In this document: positions 21,377 to 32,146 of the stretch, in pieces
Layout: each line of letters begins with the position of its first letter
How positions within the stretch are numbered: position 1 is the first letter of the stretch
Assembly (NCBI GenBank): GCA_037951105.1
Contig: JBAMJV010007467.1
Span: forward strand, 1-64,000
DNA from: Echinarachnius parma
Taxonomy: Eukaryota > Echinodermata > Echinoidea > Clypeasteroida > Echinarachniidae
Direction of reading: 5' to 3'
DNA length: 64,000 nt
The notes under the pieces: generated by a model
What the model was told of the DNA's origin: nothing
The model's database searches: none
What the model saw: only the letters and a program-made list of their open reading frames with translations
Translations under genes and position numbers: made by a program

Positions 21377-22095
21377 TAAAGAGCATCTAATTTAGAGCGG
21401 ATATTTTGTCGTGGGCATTTGGGCATTGAAATTCGTTTATAGGCGAGCAATTGTAAAAAGAGTGCATTGTAATTCGTTATGGTGTACACTTAACATGTAA
21501 ATGAGAAGAATGAACATGTAGAGGGCGAGATGTATGAATTATATGAATGAAACAAAACCATGAAGTGTCGACATAATGAATAATGCTGAAATTAACATAT
21601 AAATTAAATGAAGATTAGATATATAAACATTTAGTTAAATACACATTTTTGAAATTAATGAGAATCACTTCTTATGAATCCGTATGAATCACTGTGATTC
21701 ACATGCACAATGTGTATCCTGCTTATGGAATATAAATATGTCTTTGAATTAGCACAGTAGTATTTGAAACGTCATAATGGATAAATACAAGTTAAGAACA
21801 AATGCAAAACATGATTTAAAAAAGGGAATATTTATGTATCAAACTAATTTGAAGGCTAAATGTGCGAAATCGGGTGCCTATAAACGAATTCGAATGTTGA
21901 TTGATTGTCTTGCTTTTTATTACCAGCGCGAAATTGAATGACGATTGTGCAATGTTAATACAAAACTAATAATTTGAATAAACAGGAGCACAAAATCAAA
22001 TGCCTATTAACGAACTTGAATGCTCTTAAAGTAAAAATTAATGATCAAATCGTCAATTTGGCTGCTGTTTTGACAAACTTGACTGGGAAACCCTA
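21373..22095 (-). mobile_element. TAGGTTTTCCCGG inverted-repeat family, one end lost
   Basis: Reverse complement of the element at 57257-58211: shared text includes gagcatctaatttagagcgg, ttgtcgtgggcatttgggca and cgaaattgaatgacgattg. The right end (ggctgctgttttgacaaact, then gggaaaccctata) is the family terminal repeat. The left part is missing. Its right end shares a TA with the mariner-type MITE that follows. Confidence 0.75.
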
Positions 22096-22628
22096 TACAG
22101 GGTGGCCCAAAAAAAACGGAACGGGGCACTTCCCAAATTATAGTAACAAATGTATTGTGTCCATCGGATAGGGTGTCTTTTCAAATGAACAACGATACCA
22201 AGAACAGTCAATTTGGTCGTGTAGTTTTTGTTTTATGGTGCTGTGAGTGACACCATGTCAGGTTCTCTTTTTTGTCAATTTTTACCGAGCCACTGCATGA
22301 TAGATCGCACGACCGCCTTTCATATCGTTCAACGAGGCGCGCCATTGTTAGTGTGCACTCAGCCGTGTGCCGAGAGAATGGGCGTGTTCGTTGAATGGTA
22401 TTACGGGCAGGGGGTGCAATTTAACTGGCATTGACTAGGTACAAATTGACAAAAATAGGCACCTGACATGGTCTCACTCACAGCGTCCTAAAACAAAAAC
22501 TACACGACCAAAATTACTGTTCTTGGTATTGTTTTTCATTGGAAAAGACACCCTATCAAATGGACATAAATATGTTGGTACTATATTTTGGGAAGTGCCC
22601 CGTTCCGTTTTTTTTGGGCCACCCTGTA
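22096..22628. mobile_element. Mariner-type MITE with about 170-bp inverted arms and TA target site
   Basis: The left end is TA then CAGGGTGGCCCAAAAAAAAC and the right end is its reverse complement followed by TA. Arms of roughly 160-170 bp share cggaacggggcacttccca, gtccatcggatagggtgtct, tggtcgtgtagtttttgttt and gtgagtgacaccatgtcagg. TA plus CAGGGTGGCCC ends are typical of Tc1/mariner. The centre (22265-22440) is not self-complementary. A half copy lies at 54619-54770. Confidence 0.85.
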
Positions 22629-23100
22629 TAGTGGGGCAGATTAGCTGATCGATCGTGCACTTTGTGATAAAAGCGTGAAATTAAGCACACATGAAGATAA
22701 TGTGATTCTAAGCAAATTTAGAATCGTAGCCAACGCGGACCTGACCCCTGTTGGCCGTGGACGCCATTTTTCAAAATGGCTTTCTACGTGTACATTTGTA
22801 TGGCTATATCTCAAAAACTGCTCTACCAATTTGCATAAAACTGGGTACCTACATGCACTTAGTAGAGACGATGATCTGGTACAATTTTGGGGTCATGAGG
22901 TCAAAGGTCAAAGGTCACAAAGCTAATTATATATGCAAAAAGACACATTTTTGTCATATCTTGAGAACCATTTGACAAATTGGCAGCAAACATAGTACTT
23001 AATGCACCTTGAGGAATAGATATCATATATATATTTCTGGGTCATGAGGTCAAAGGTCAGAGGTCATTGACCACTTATTGTGCCATCTACATATATTATA
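22629..23100 (+). mobile_element. DR1-carrying TA-repeat family, long copy
   Basis: It starts TAGTGGGGCAGATTAGCTG directly behind the TA of the mariner MITE. Landmarks: gcacacatgaagataatgtg, aacgcggacctgacccctgt, cgccatttttcaaaatggct. It then has two clusters of AGGTCA half sites spaced by one base: ggtcatgaggtcaaaggtca (22891) and gtcatgaggtcaaaggtcag (23040). The copy at 30195-30677 is its reverse complement. It has no coding capacity. Confidence 0.8.
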
Positions 23101-23177
23101 TGTAACTATAACTTCAATGTTTTGAAGCATGTATGTGTGTTGAAGCATGTATGTCTTCAAATATGGCACATGGCACA

Positions 23178-23305
23178 GTGGCGTAGATCCAGGGAGTATA
23201 GGGGGCACGCCCCCCAAGAAATAGACAAAGCAAATAGAAATAGGATAAATCAAGAAATCATAGAACTTGCATGCCCCTAGTAAATGTTGTGCTCTCCCTC
23301 CTACA
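23178..23305. mobile_element. CAGTGGCGTAG-type end with hairpin
   Basis: cagtggcgtagatccaggga followed by the hairpin gggggcacgccccc. The same opening is found at 11934 and 47354. Only one end is visible before the giant fold-back starts at 23306. Confidence 0.4.
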
Positions 23306-24189
23306 CCCAGCTAGCCACCTGACGTCGTGCCATCGTTGGGCCGATGTCATTTTCGTTGTAAGGGGACGTTGGGCCAACATGCGACATGCGACGTCACCGA
23401 GACGTTAAAATGTCCGCCAGCCCAACATCAGCTCGGCGTCTTTTTTTAATGCTGGCCCAACGTCATTTAGCGATTTCGGCCCAACATCAATTATTGACAA
23501 TGGCCCAATGTCAGTTCTAACGTAGGCCCAACATCGATTCCTGACGTTGAGAGAACATCAAGTTTTGACGTCGGCCCGACGTTAAAATGTCCGCCAGCCT
23601 AACATTGTCCCAACATCATTTTGTGATGTTGGGCAAATGTCAATTTCCGACAATGGCCCAACACCGAATCCTGACATAGGACAGATATCAAATTCTGATG
23701 TGGGCTCGACGTTAAAATGTCCGCCAGCCCAACATCGTCACTACGTCATTTTGTGATATTGGCATAACGTCAATTTCCGACAATGGCCCAACATCAACTC
23801 ATGACATTGGACCAACATAACATTATGATGTCGGCTCGAGGTTAAAATGTCCGCTAGCCCAACATTGTCACGACATCATTCTGTGATGTTGGTCCAACGT
23901 CAATTTCCGCCAATGGCCCAATATCAAATCCTGACGTTGGGCCAACATCAAATTCTGACGTTGGCCCGACATTAAAATGTCCGCCAGCCCGACATTAGCC
24001 CAACGTAATTTTTTATTGTTGGCCCAACATCAAATCTTGACGTTGGCCCAACATCAAATCTTGACGTTCGCCCGACGTTTGAATGTCCGCTAACCCAACA
24101 TTGGCCCAACGTCATTTTCTGATGCTGGACCAACATCAAAATTTGACAATGGCCCAATGTCAAATGGCCAACGTAGGACCAACATCAAA

Positions 24190-24813
24190 AACGTAAAAAG
24201 AAATTGGAAACATGCATAGATTCCACGTCCGATCCATGCATTTTGTTTAACCTTTACACACATTCATTCATAAATTTATAAATTCATAAATTCATAAATT
24301 CATAAATTCATAAATTCATAAATAAATAAATAAATAAATAAATATAATAAATAATAATCATAATAATTCTATAAATATCCTATTCCTATACCTATTGCCT
24401 ACTCCTAAACCTATCATCCTATCGTCCTACAAACATAGGTCGCAATCGGTATACTATATATACACCTCTTCTTAGCATGTATGTTTTGTAATAGTTAGTA
24501 TTTGTAGAGCGTTGAATTTGAAATAATCCACCTTCAAATCATATTCATAACACTATTTAAGGTGTTATTTATATTCTTATATATCCTTCTAAATTATATA
24601 CAGCAGCAAGGACATGACAAAAGTATATTTTTTTATATAAATAATTCCAAAAATCGAAAATTTTCATTTCACTTACGATCGCTTATAATCGATCATGAAT
24701 TTCCCGATAGCAATACTTCTTTTTTTTAAACTTTTGAATTACTAATGTTTGTAATCGATTAAACGAAATTCAATTCAGTATAGATTCTCAAAGCAAGTTA
24801 ACAAAAATATAAG
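24190..24813. repeat. AT-rich spacer with microsatellites
   Basis: This holds ttcataaa/ttcataaattcataaat repeats (24265-24320) running into (aaat)n to 24345, then non-repetitive AT-rich sequence. It separates the outer left arm from the inner fold-back. No gene is seen. Confidence 0.75.
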
Positions 24814-27079
24814 TACCCAGCTAGCTAACTGATGTCGGACCGGTGTCGGCAGGTCGTCGGCAAGATCGCGGTCGGCAAACAGACGTCGCGCCAACATTAC
24901 GCCAACGTCGAATTTAAGTTGGAGGTTTTGGAAATGAAATAAGTCGGAAAATGGTTGTAGTTTAATGTCGTGCCGATGTCATTAAGTTGGCGAAAAAAAT
25001 ACGTCTCAAATAAAACGTCGCGCTAAAATCGCACCAATGCCGAAACTGGTACCAATTTAAGAGCTTGATAGAGGGTTGTAATATTAATGTTGGGCCGATG
25101 TCAATAAACCAACATGAATATGACATCTCAAATATGACGTTGGGCCAATGTTGTACCGATGTCGGAATATATCATTTTAAGAGGTCGGTAAATGGTTGAA
25201 TGTGGAATTGATGTCGGACGGATGTTATTAATTGGACATCAATATGACATCACAAATATGACGTCAAGCCGATATCGCGCCGATGTCAGAATTGGCAGCA
25301 ATGACACGAGTCGGCAAATAGTCATGAAATCGATGTTCAGCCGATGTCAATATTCTGACATGAATATGTCATCTCCAATATGACGTCGGGATAATTTCGC
25401 GCCGATGTTGGAACTGGTAGCAATTAAAGAGGTCGGTAAATGGTTGTAACATTGATGTCGGACCAATGAGTTTTATTGGACATCCATATGACATCTCAAT
25501 TATGACGCCAAAGCGATATCCTGCCGATGTCATAAATGGCACCAATGAAACTAATCATTAAATAGTCATTAAATGGATGTTGTGCCGATGTCAATAATTC
25601 GACATGAATATGACATCTCAAATATAAAATCGGCCTTCTATCGCCCCGATGTTGGAACTGGTAGTAATTTAAGAGGTCGGTAAAATGCTGTGAACTTGAT
25701 GTCGGGTCACAGTTATTAATTAGACCTAAATATGACATCCAAAATATGACTTTGGGCCTATACCGCACAGATGTCGGAACTTTACGAAATGTTAAAGGTG
25801 GGTAAAATGTTTTGAAATAGATGTCGGGCGGATGTCATTACTCCTACATAAATATGACATCTCTACTATGACGTCAGATATTGTGATGATGTTGTATCTG
25901 GTAGCAATTTAAGAGGTCGGTACATGGTTGTGAAATTGATGTCTGGCCAATGTTATTAATTGGACCTCAATATGACATCTCTATATGATGACGCCAAAGC
26001 GATATCCTGCCGATGTCAGAACTGACAGCAATTAAACAAGTCGGCAAATGGTCATTAAACTGATGTTGTGCCGATGTCATTAATCCGACATGAATAAGAG
26101 ATCTCAAATATGACGTCGGGCTAATATCGCGCAGATGTTGGAACTGGTAGCAAATTAAGAGGTCAGTCAAAGATTGCAAAATTGATGTTGGGCTTATGTT
26201 ATTAAATATACATAAATATGACAGCTCAAATATGACGTTGGGTCAATGTTGTACCGATGTCGGAACTGGCGACCATTTGCCGGCTTGTTTCATTGCTGCC
26301 AGTTCTGACATCGGCAGGATATCGCTATGGCGTCATCATTGAGATGTCATATTCATGTCTAATCATTGACTTCGGCACAACATCAATTAAATGACCATTT
26401 GCCGAGTTGTTTCATTGCTGCAAGTTCTTACATCAGCCTGACATATTTATCACATTCATGTCTAATTAATAACATCGGACCGATATCAATTTTACTACCA
26501 TTTACCGACCTCCTTAATTGCTATCTTTTCCGACATCGGCGCGATATTAGCCCGACGTCATATTGGAGATGGCATATTCATGTCCGACTATTGACATCGG
26601 CGCAACATCACTTTTATGATCATTTGCCGACTTGTTTCATTGCTGTCAGTTCTGACATCGGCACGATATCGCATTGACGTCATCATTGAGATGTCATATT
26701 CATGTCGGATCATTGACATCGGCTCAACATCAACTTAATGACTATTAGCCGACTTGATTCACTGCTGCCCATTCTGACGTCGTAGGATTTCGGTTTGACG
26801 TAAAAATTGAGATGTCCTATTCTTGTCTCATTACTAACATTGTCCCGACATCAATTTCACAACCATGACTGACCACTGACTGAATAATTGATGTTGGGTC
26901 GAAATCGCAAAATGACGTTTGGCCAGCATTAAAAAAACAAAAACGCCGCGCTGATGTTGGGCTGGCGGACATTTTTACGTCGCGGCGACGTCGGATTTTT
27001 AATGTAGGCCCAACGTCGTCTTAAAACGACTTTTTACATTGGCCCAATGTTGGCACAACGTCAGGTGGCTAGCTGGGTA
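24814..27079. mobile_element. Inner fold-back, related but distinct unit
   Basis: It starts TACCCAGCTAGCTAACTGAT and a matching inverted end closes at 27079. Left-arm units (about 150-190 bp) repeat aatatgacatctcaaatatg, gcgccgatgttggaactggt and agaggtcggtaaatggttg. The orientation flips near 26255, after which the complement follows (agttctgacatcggcaggat, gagatgtcatattcatgtc). A segment of outer-type text (about 26885-27079) interrupts the right arm, which resumes at 27080-27150, so the assembly history is complex. Confidence 0.75.
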
Positions 27080-27394
27080 GCGACCTCTTAAATTGATACC
27101 AGTCCCAACATCGGCGCTATATTAGGTCGACCTCTTATTGGAGATGTCATATTAATGACATTGGGCCATTGTCAAATTTTGATGTTGGTCCAGCATCAAA
27201 CGTCGGGCGAACGTCAAGATTTGATGTTGGGCCAACAATACAAAATAACGTTGGGCTAATGTCGGGCTGGCGGACATTGTAATGTCGGGCCAACGTCAGA
27301 ATTTGATGTTGGCCCAACGTCAGGATTTGATATTGGGCCATTGGCGGAAATTGACATTGGGCCAACATCACAGAATGATGTTGTGACAATGTTG

Positions 27395-28330
27395 GGCTAG
27401 TGGACATTTTAACCTCGCGCCCACATCATAATGTTATGTTGGTCCAATGTCATGAGTTGATGTTGGGCCATTGTCAGAAATTGACGTATCACAAAATGAC
27501 GTGGTGACGATGTTGGGCTGGCGGACATTTTAACGTCGAGCCCACATCAGAATTTGATACTGTCCTATGTCAGGATTTGGTGTTGGGCCATTGTCGGAAA
27601 TTGACATTTGCCCGACATCACAAAATGATGTTGGGACAATGTTAGGCTAGCGGACATTTTAACCTCGCGCCCACATCATAATGTTATGTTGGTCCAATGT
27701 CATGAGTTGATGTTGGGCCATTGTCAGAAATTGACGTATCACAAAATGACGTGGTGACGATGTTGGGCTGGCGGACATTTTAACGTCGAGCCCACATCAG
27801 AATTTGATATCTGTCCTATGTCAGGATTTGGTGTTGGGCCATTGTCGGAAATTGACATTTGCCCGACATCACAAAATGATGTTGGGACAATGTTAGGCTA
27901 GCGGACATTTTAACCTCGCGCCCACATCATAATGTTATGTTGGTCCAATGTCATGAGTTGATGTTGGGCCATTGTCAGAAATTGACGTATCACAAAATGA
28001 CGTGGTGACGATGTTGGGCTGGCGGACATTTTAACGTCGAGCCCACATCAGAATTTGATATCTGTCCTATGTCAGGATTTGGTGTTGGGCCATTGTCGGA
28101 AATTGACATTTGCCCGACATCACAAAATGATGTTGGGACAATGTTAGGCTAGCGGACATTTTAACCTCGCGCCCACATCATAATGTTATGTTGGTCCAAT
28201 GTCATGAGTTGATGTTGGGCCATTGTCAGAAATTGACGTATCACAAAATGACGTGGTTACGATGTTGGGCTGGCGGACATTTTAACCTCGAGCCAACCGC
28301 GATAAGCCGACATCCGGCCAACAACTTATG
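27395..28330 (+). repeat. 251-bp higher-order tandem repeat
   Basis: Units start with ggctag(c/t)ggacatttta at 27395, 27645, 27896 and 28147, so the periods are 250, 251 and 251. Each unit is a dimer of two related half-units (ggctagcggacattttaacc and ggctggcggacattttaacg). The last copies are almost identical, so the array expanded recently by unequal exchange inside an otherwise old arm. Confidence 0.9.
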
Positions 28331-28361
28331 ACATCGGCACGACGTCAGGTGGCTAGCTGGG

Positions 28362-28703
28362 CACACATACACACTCAAATTGATATTATGCTTTGTTATT
28401 CAGTACCATATTGAAGACAGGGGGGGGGGGGGGCATGGGGGCACGTCCCCCTAACAATTTGTGGAAAATGGTAACATACAGTACATAGAACTAACTTAAA
28501 TAATACAATATATGTACATAAAGTGTACCTCGATATTGTTCCTGTTCATTTAATCCCCTCCCCCTCCAATCAGTAGCTCAATTTGTCAGTACCTACCCTT
28601 CCATATATATACATTGGGAGTATTGTGTTAATAAAAGATAATTAATAGGATCAGAATTATGATAACACTTCGTTTGTGGCATACATCATGTAATGTGTAT
28701 CCG
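28362..28703. other. G-tract and AT-rich spacer
   Basis: A G-run at 28422-28435 is followed by the hairpin gggggcacgtccccc, like the one at 23205. The rest is AT-rich without a gene. Confidence 0.5.
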
Positions 28704-28733
28704 TTATCTATGGATGCAATCAACTATACAAAC

Positions 28734-28905
28734 CTGGGCAGAATTGGATTTCCTAACTAAGAACTTGTACATGACCCTGAGCCAGCATTTTTCATCATCC
28801 CCAGAAAGCAATGGGTTACCCTGAAGGGCCTGAACACTCCATGCAAGAATATAAGAACGGCCCATGATATTCATTGATGGGTAATGAAAGATAGCCATAC
28901 CAGTG
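28734..28905 (-). CDS. Candidate internal exon of an unrecognised gene
   Basis: On the minus strand an AG acceptor (28907-28906) opens a 172-base exon that ends CAG|GTTTGT. Joined to the candidate first exon at 29280-29350, the phase fits exactly (2+1). The peptide contains TGMAIFHYPSMNIMGRSY, ILAWSVQALQGNPLLSGDDE and CWLRVMYKFLVRK, a protein-like mixture without low complexity. I do not recognise the family. The acceptor's pyrimidine tract is poor, and no next exon is visible before the fold-back, so this may be a chance frame. Confidence 0.3.
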
Positions 28906-28949
28906 CTGGACTTCAGACCAGGTAGTGCAGCAGTGTAACCACATTGTTT

Positions 28950-29265
28950 TATATTAATGATAATTTAGTTGTGTCCATATTTGCTGAAATTGTCTTCCTA
29001 ATCTTGTGTTTTGTCGTGCATTTGTGTTTCAGTGCCTATTTCTTATACTTCACTCAACTACACATTGACCCCTTTACTCCTTCTTTTCCTAAACTGTGTT
29101 CTCTATTATGACGTGTATGCGATATATCAGTTGTTTTTGCCTTTAGTTTATTATGTTTTTAAGGTGCCCCGCTTACAAGCTATGCTTTGTTAATTTCTTG
29201 TATTTTATGTATTTTGATATTTGGTTGAAATAAAATATTCTTCAACAGCAACTTAGTAAGAAACT
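28950..29265 (+). other. Possible LINE 3' tail
   Basis: The stretch gttttt.aaggtgccccgct, tacaagctatgctttg and gaaataaaatattc looks like the 3' end of CR1/L2-type LINEs (ggtgcc...gctttg... then AATAAA), but no RT text precedes it in a clear frame. Confidence 0.25.
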
Positions 29266-29279
29266 GATTTAGTCTTTAC

Positions 29280-29350
29280 CTAGTATAATTCCAGTACAAA
29301 ATATGGACCACACGAGACCTGTCATCAGAAAGCCTTAATGAGCTCGCCAT
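29280..29350 (-). CDS. Candidate first coding exon, unrecognised gene
   Basis: On the minus strand, ATG at 29350 has an A at -3 and G at +4. A 71-base frame (MASSLRLSDDRSRVVHILYW, then NYT) ends ACTAG|GTAAAG, a good donor. It leaves two bases, which the exon at 28905 completes. There is no signal peptide. It is supported only by the start context, the donor and the matching phase. Confidence 0.25.
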
Positions 29351-30190
29351 ATTTCAATTTGCTGATTTGTGTAGGTACCCAAACGTTCTCCCGAATCTCA
29401 GCTTTCCTTGATATAATCTACTCTAGTAAGAACTGCATATTAACATGAACAGAGTCAACAATCCAGCAACAACATAAACAATGTATCCATTGTCTCCGCT
29501 TTATATTTGTAAGGGTATTGTGGCACCAGGACACAATGTCTGATTGTCATTCTGTTGAATCATCAGTCTGTTGTGTGTCAAGTAACATTTAGTTTAAGGC
29601 ACATTATTACTCTATACATGTAGCCATGCTGATGCATATCCTCACTGGAAATAAGACGAACAGAACTATATATTATTGCCAATATGACCAATACATAAAC
29701 AAGACGGCATATAGACAAATTGTATGTATACCAACACTATTCGTACACATGATAACCAAATTGACAAACTGAGTTCAGACAAAATTATTAAACCAACAGC
29801 CAGTCGCAGGAAATATTGAATCACAAACATTTGAATAAGGGAAAAAGCGAATATACAACTGAAAAGTACTCGATCGGTAGAAATGAAGGGTGTTAGTAAA
29901 GCATGTGAGCACCTCTAGGAGTTACAGTTGGCTTGAATAACCCCTGGGGAGTTGAAAAAGTGCACTTTTAAGTTCAGAGAGACCGTGGGTGTATTTTTGA
30001 TAACTGAGTTAAAAATGAATTTTAGATGCTGTATTTAAATCAAATTTGTGTACAATTTTAATAATATTGAGCATTAAATAATATTTCTACTTTGCCGCCA
30101 TTTACCAGATAGCCATCTTATTTTCAGTGCAGTAGCTACCATGTATATATGGCTGTATTTCCTGCCTCTGATATCTAATATTTCCCGGCC
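29351..30190. other. Nothing recognised
   Basis: AT-rich sequence without supported genes or repeats. Confidence 0.5.
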
Positions 30191-30194
30191 ACCT

Positions 30195-30677
30195 CTGTAA
30201 ATACAGGAAGCCAATAAGCAGTCCATGACCTTTGACCATTGACCTCATGACCCAGAAATATATATATATGATATCTATTCCTCAAGGTGCATATATGTAC
30301 TATGTTTGCTGCCAATTTGTCAAATGGTTCTCAAGATATGACACAAATTTGGCTTTTTGCATATATAATTAACTCTGTGACCTTTGACCTTTGACCTCAT
30401 GACCCCAAAATTTCACCAGATCATCGTCTCTACGAAGTGCATGTAGGTACCCAGTTTTATGCAAATCGGTCAAGCAGTTTTTGAGATATAGCCATACCAA
30501 GGTACACGTTGGCAGCCATTTTGAAAAAATGGCGCCCACGGCCAACAGGGGTCAGGTCCGTATTGGCTACGATTCTAAATTTGATTAGAATCACCTTATC
30601 TTCATGTGTGCTAAATTCCACGCTGTTATCACAAAGTGCATAATTCACCCATATTGGCCAGCTAATCTGCCCCACTA
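30195..30677 (-). mobile_element. DR1-carrying TA-repeat family, inverted long copy
   Basis: Reverse complement of 22629-23100. Landmarks on +: tgacctttgaccattgacctc (30228), tgacctttgacctttgacct (30380), catgaccccaaaatttcacc, aatggcgcccacggccaaca and gctaatctgccccacta at the end. It again carries two clusters of spaced AGGTCA half sites, in the opposite orientation. Confidence 0.8.
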
Positions 30678-30788
30678 ATATTACTTCCCAAGTTTCCAAA
30701 AGCATTTCTTTCTTATTTGAACAGTATGCACATTTGTTATATTCAAAGTTGAATAATTTATAATATTGTTTTCTATCGATTTTGATAG

Positions 30789-30871
30789 GTGTCTCTGGGA
30801 ACAGTGACGACCGTGAAGCAAACATCCGTGGAATGGTAGAAAAGATGAACACGAGGAGACTTACAGTGTGA
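30789..30871 (+). CDS. Candidate terminal coding exon, unrecognised gene
   Basis: On + the acceptor ttctatcgattttgatag at 30788 opens a frame reading VSGNSDDREANIRGMVEKMN then TRRLTV and a TGA stop at 30869-30871. The composition (charged, helical, ends at a clean stop) looks like the C-terminus of a real protein. No upstream exon of the same gene is found in the window, and the acceptor is only moderate. Confidence 0.25.
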
Positions 30872-31079
30872 GGCCGGGATCGACAAGCTAAGTCTGCTTT
30901 GGGGGAAAATACAAAGCTGGATTGAACGATATATGACAGATTTAAAGGAATCTATAGGCCTTCCGGAATTCAAGGCTACGTCGGCAAAACACAGAAATTT
31001 CAACAATACGCTTTTGCAAGTCGGATACTACGAGCTTGCCTACCATGTGATGATACTTGAGCAACAGATTATGTCCCAT

Positions 31080-31383
31080 GATCCGAATTCATCTTTTTCA
31101 TGAATTCGTTTCAAGTTCACAGTTTCCTAAACAATTTCTCAAGTTGATTATGTCCATTCAAATTTGTCTTCTCCCCGGAGAAATAGTATTGACTATTAAA
31201 ATTCGAATTGAAGATATTCTTATTCATGTATAAGTGTTATAATTCCCTTTTGCAAACTTTAGTTTCGCCAATTTCAATTGTTGGCATGTAGTTACACATA
31301 TTTATGTGCATTCAATTTCTGGTCAAAAGCTTGTCCGAGCATTCGATTTTGTTAAGGGTCGATTTGGGTCTCTCCATGCATAA
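31080..31383. repeat. ATTCAATTTCG-phrase repeat fragment
   Basis: This contains tgtccattcaaatttgtctt, aaaattcgaattgaagat, cgccaatttcaattgttgg, gtgcattcaatttctggtc and gagcattcgattttgtt, the same phrases as in the elements at 21373 and 57257. No terminal repeat is found. Confidence 0.45.
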
Positions 31384-31532
31384 TGAGATACAATCGATTG
31401 TAAGTTACAATTAATTGTAAGTCAGATCGTGTGTTCTAAATGCGCAAATCTGATTGGTTGAAACGCGCAAATTGTCTGACTTACAATTAATTGTAACGTA
31501 CAATCGATTGTAAATCTTTCTGCTACGGGGCC
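31384..31532. mobile_element. Palindromic 150-bp MITE (GCAGAAAGAGATACAATCGA family)
   Basis: The arms gagatacaatcgattgtaag and acgtacaatcgattgtaaat, then ctttctgctacggggcc, face each other around cagatcgtgtgttctaaatg and gcgcaaatctgattggttg. Each arm has inner palindromes (caatcgattg, acaattaattgt). The left-most end is missing about 14 bases compared with the copy at 53176-53321. Confidence 0.85.
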
Positions 31533-32146
31533 TAGGTCTAACGGACAACATACTTACGTACTCACATTCAAACATACTGAAACACAATCGAAAATATAAT
31601 GCATAAAACACATAATACACTGGTACACATACTAAACAAATATACTGTATGAGGCTTAACAGACACGTACCAACGACACGTACCAACGCAGTCACGCACT
31701 TGTACTTTAATTGCTCATTGTCACCATCATTTGGGGAATTATTTCTTAATTATGTACCACTTCGATTACTAATTGTTTAAGCTTTACTTTCCATATTTTG
31801 TTTTCAATGCTTTCTTTAAATGTCATGTTTTCCCCAAATTGTATATATTCTTCATCAGGTGATCTGTATTTTGTTTATCGTTAAAATCTTGTTTTATAAT
31901 ATGTCAGTTACACTTGAGTAATTGTATTCAGTCTAAATAACAGTGTTATGGAAATGTGCATAACCTTCATTCAATTAGTACATGTATACTTTTAATGCAC
32001 TTATTACATGACCGTTTTCGCCCATACGCAAATATGCCGAAATGCATTTGCGATGGCTGGTGGTGAATGTGAATTATCTTTAATAAACAGAAACGAGTGC
32101 CGATCGATGTAATTTGAATGACACACATGTGAATATGGTCGCTCTG
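31533..32146. other. Nothing recognised
   Basis: AT-rich non-coding sequence; the minus frame at 31411-31695 runs out of the MITE and is not a gene. Confidence 0.5.

Larger units (their letters stand above)
23306..28361. mobile_element. Giant composite fold-back element built of TGACGTTGGGCC words
   Basis: It begins CCCAGCTAGCCACCTGACGT (23306) and ends with the exact reverse complement (to 28361); the terminal repeat is 26 bp without mismatch. The left arm (23306-24190) and right arm (about 27150-28361) consist of 120-130-bp units in opposite orientation, each containing the phrase aaatgtccgccagcccaaca or its complement. Each unit is itself made of near-palindromic words of the type TGATGTTGGGCCAACATCA. 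Two further copies of the terminal motif lie inside (24816 forward, 27056 inverted), so at least two related elements are nested or fused. I see no transposase. Open frames here are chance readings. Confidence 0.85.

Noticed and set aside
22228-22434. Transposase remnant inside the mariner MITE
   Set aside because: A short phrase (ERMGVFVEWYYGQGVQF) resembles the first helix of mariner transposases, but it is too short to claim.
25192-27407. Frames of 60-103 residues with repeated SPTSYL and HIHV words
   Set aside because: Translations of the tandem fold-back units.
23306-28361. CRISPR-like array
   Set aside because: Repeats are diverged, palindromic and in both orientations, with no constant spacers, and the context is eukaryotic; a fold-back element explains it.
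31411-31695. 94-residue minus frame with Cys/Val/Tyr
   Set aside because: It overlaps the palindromic MITE and has no domain or splice context.
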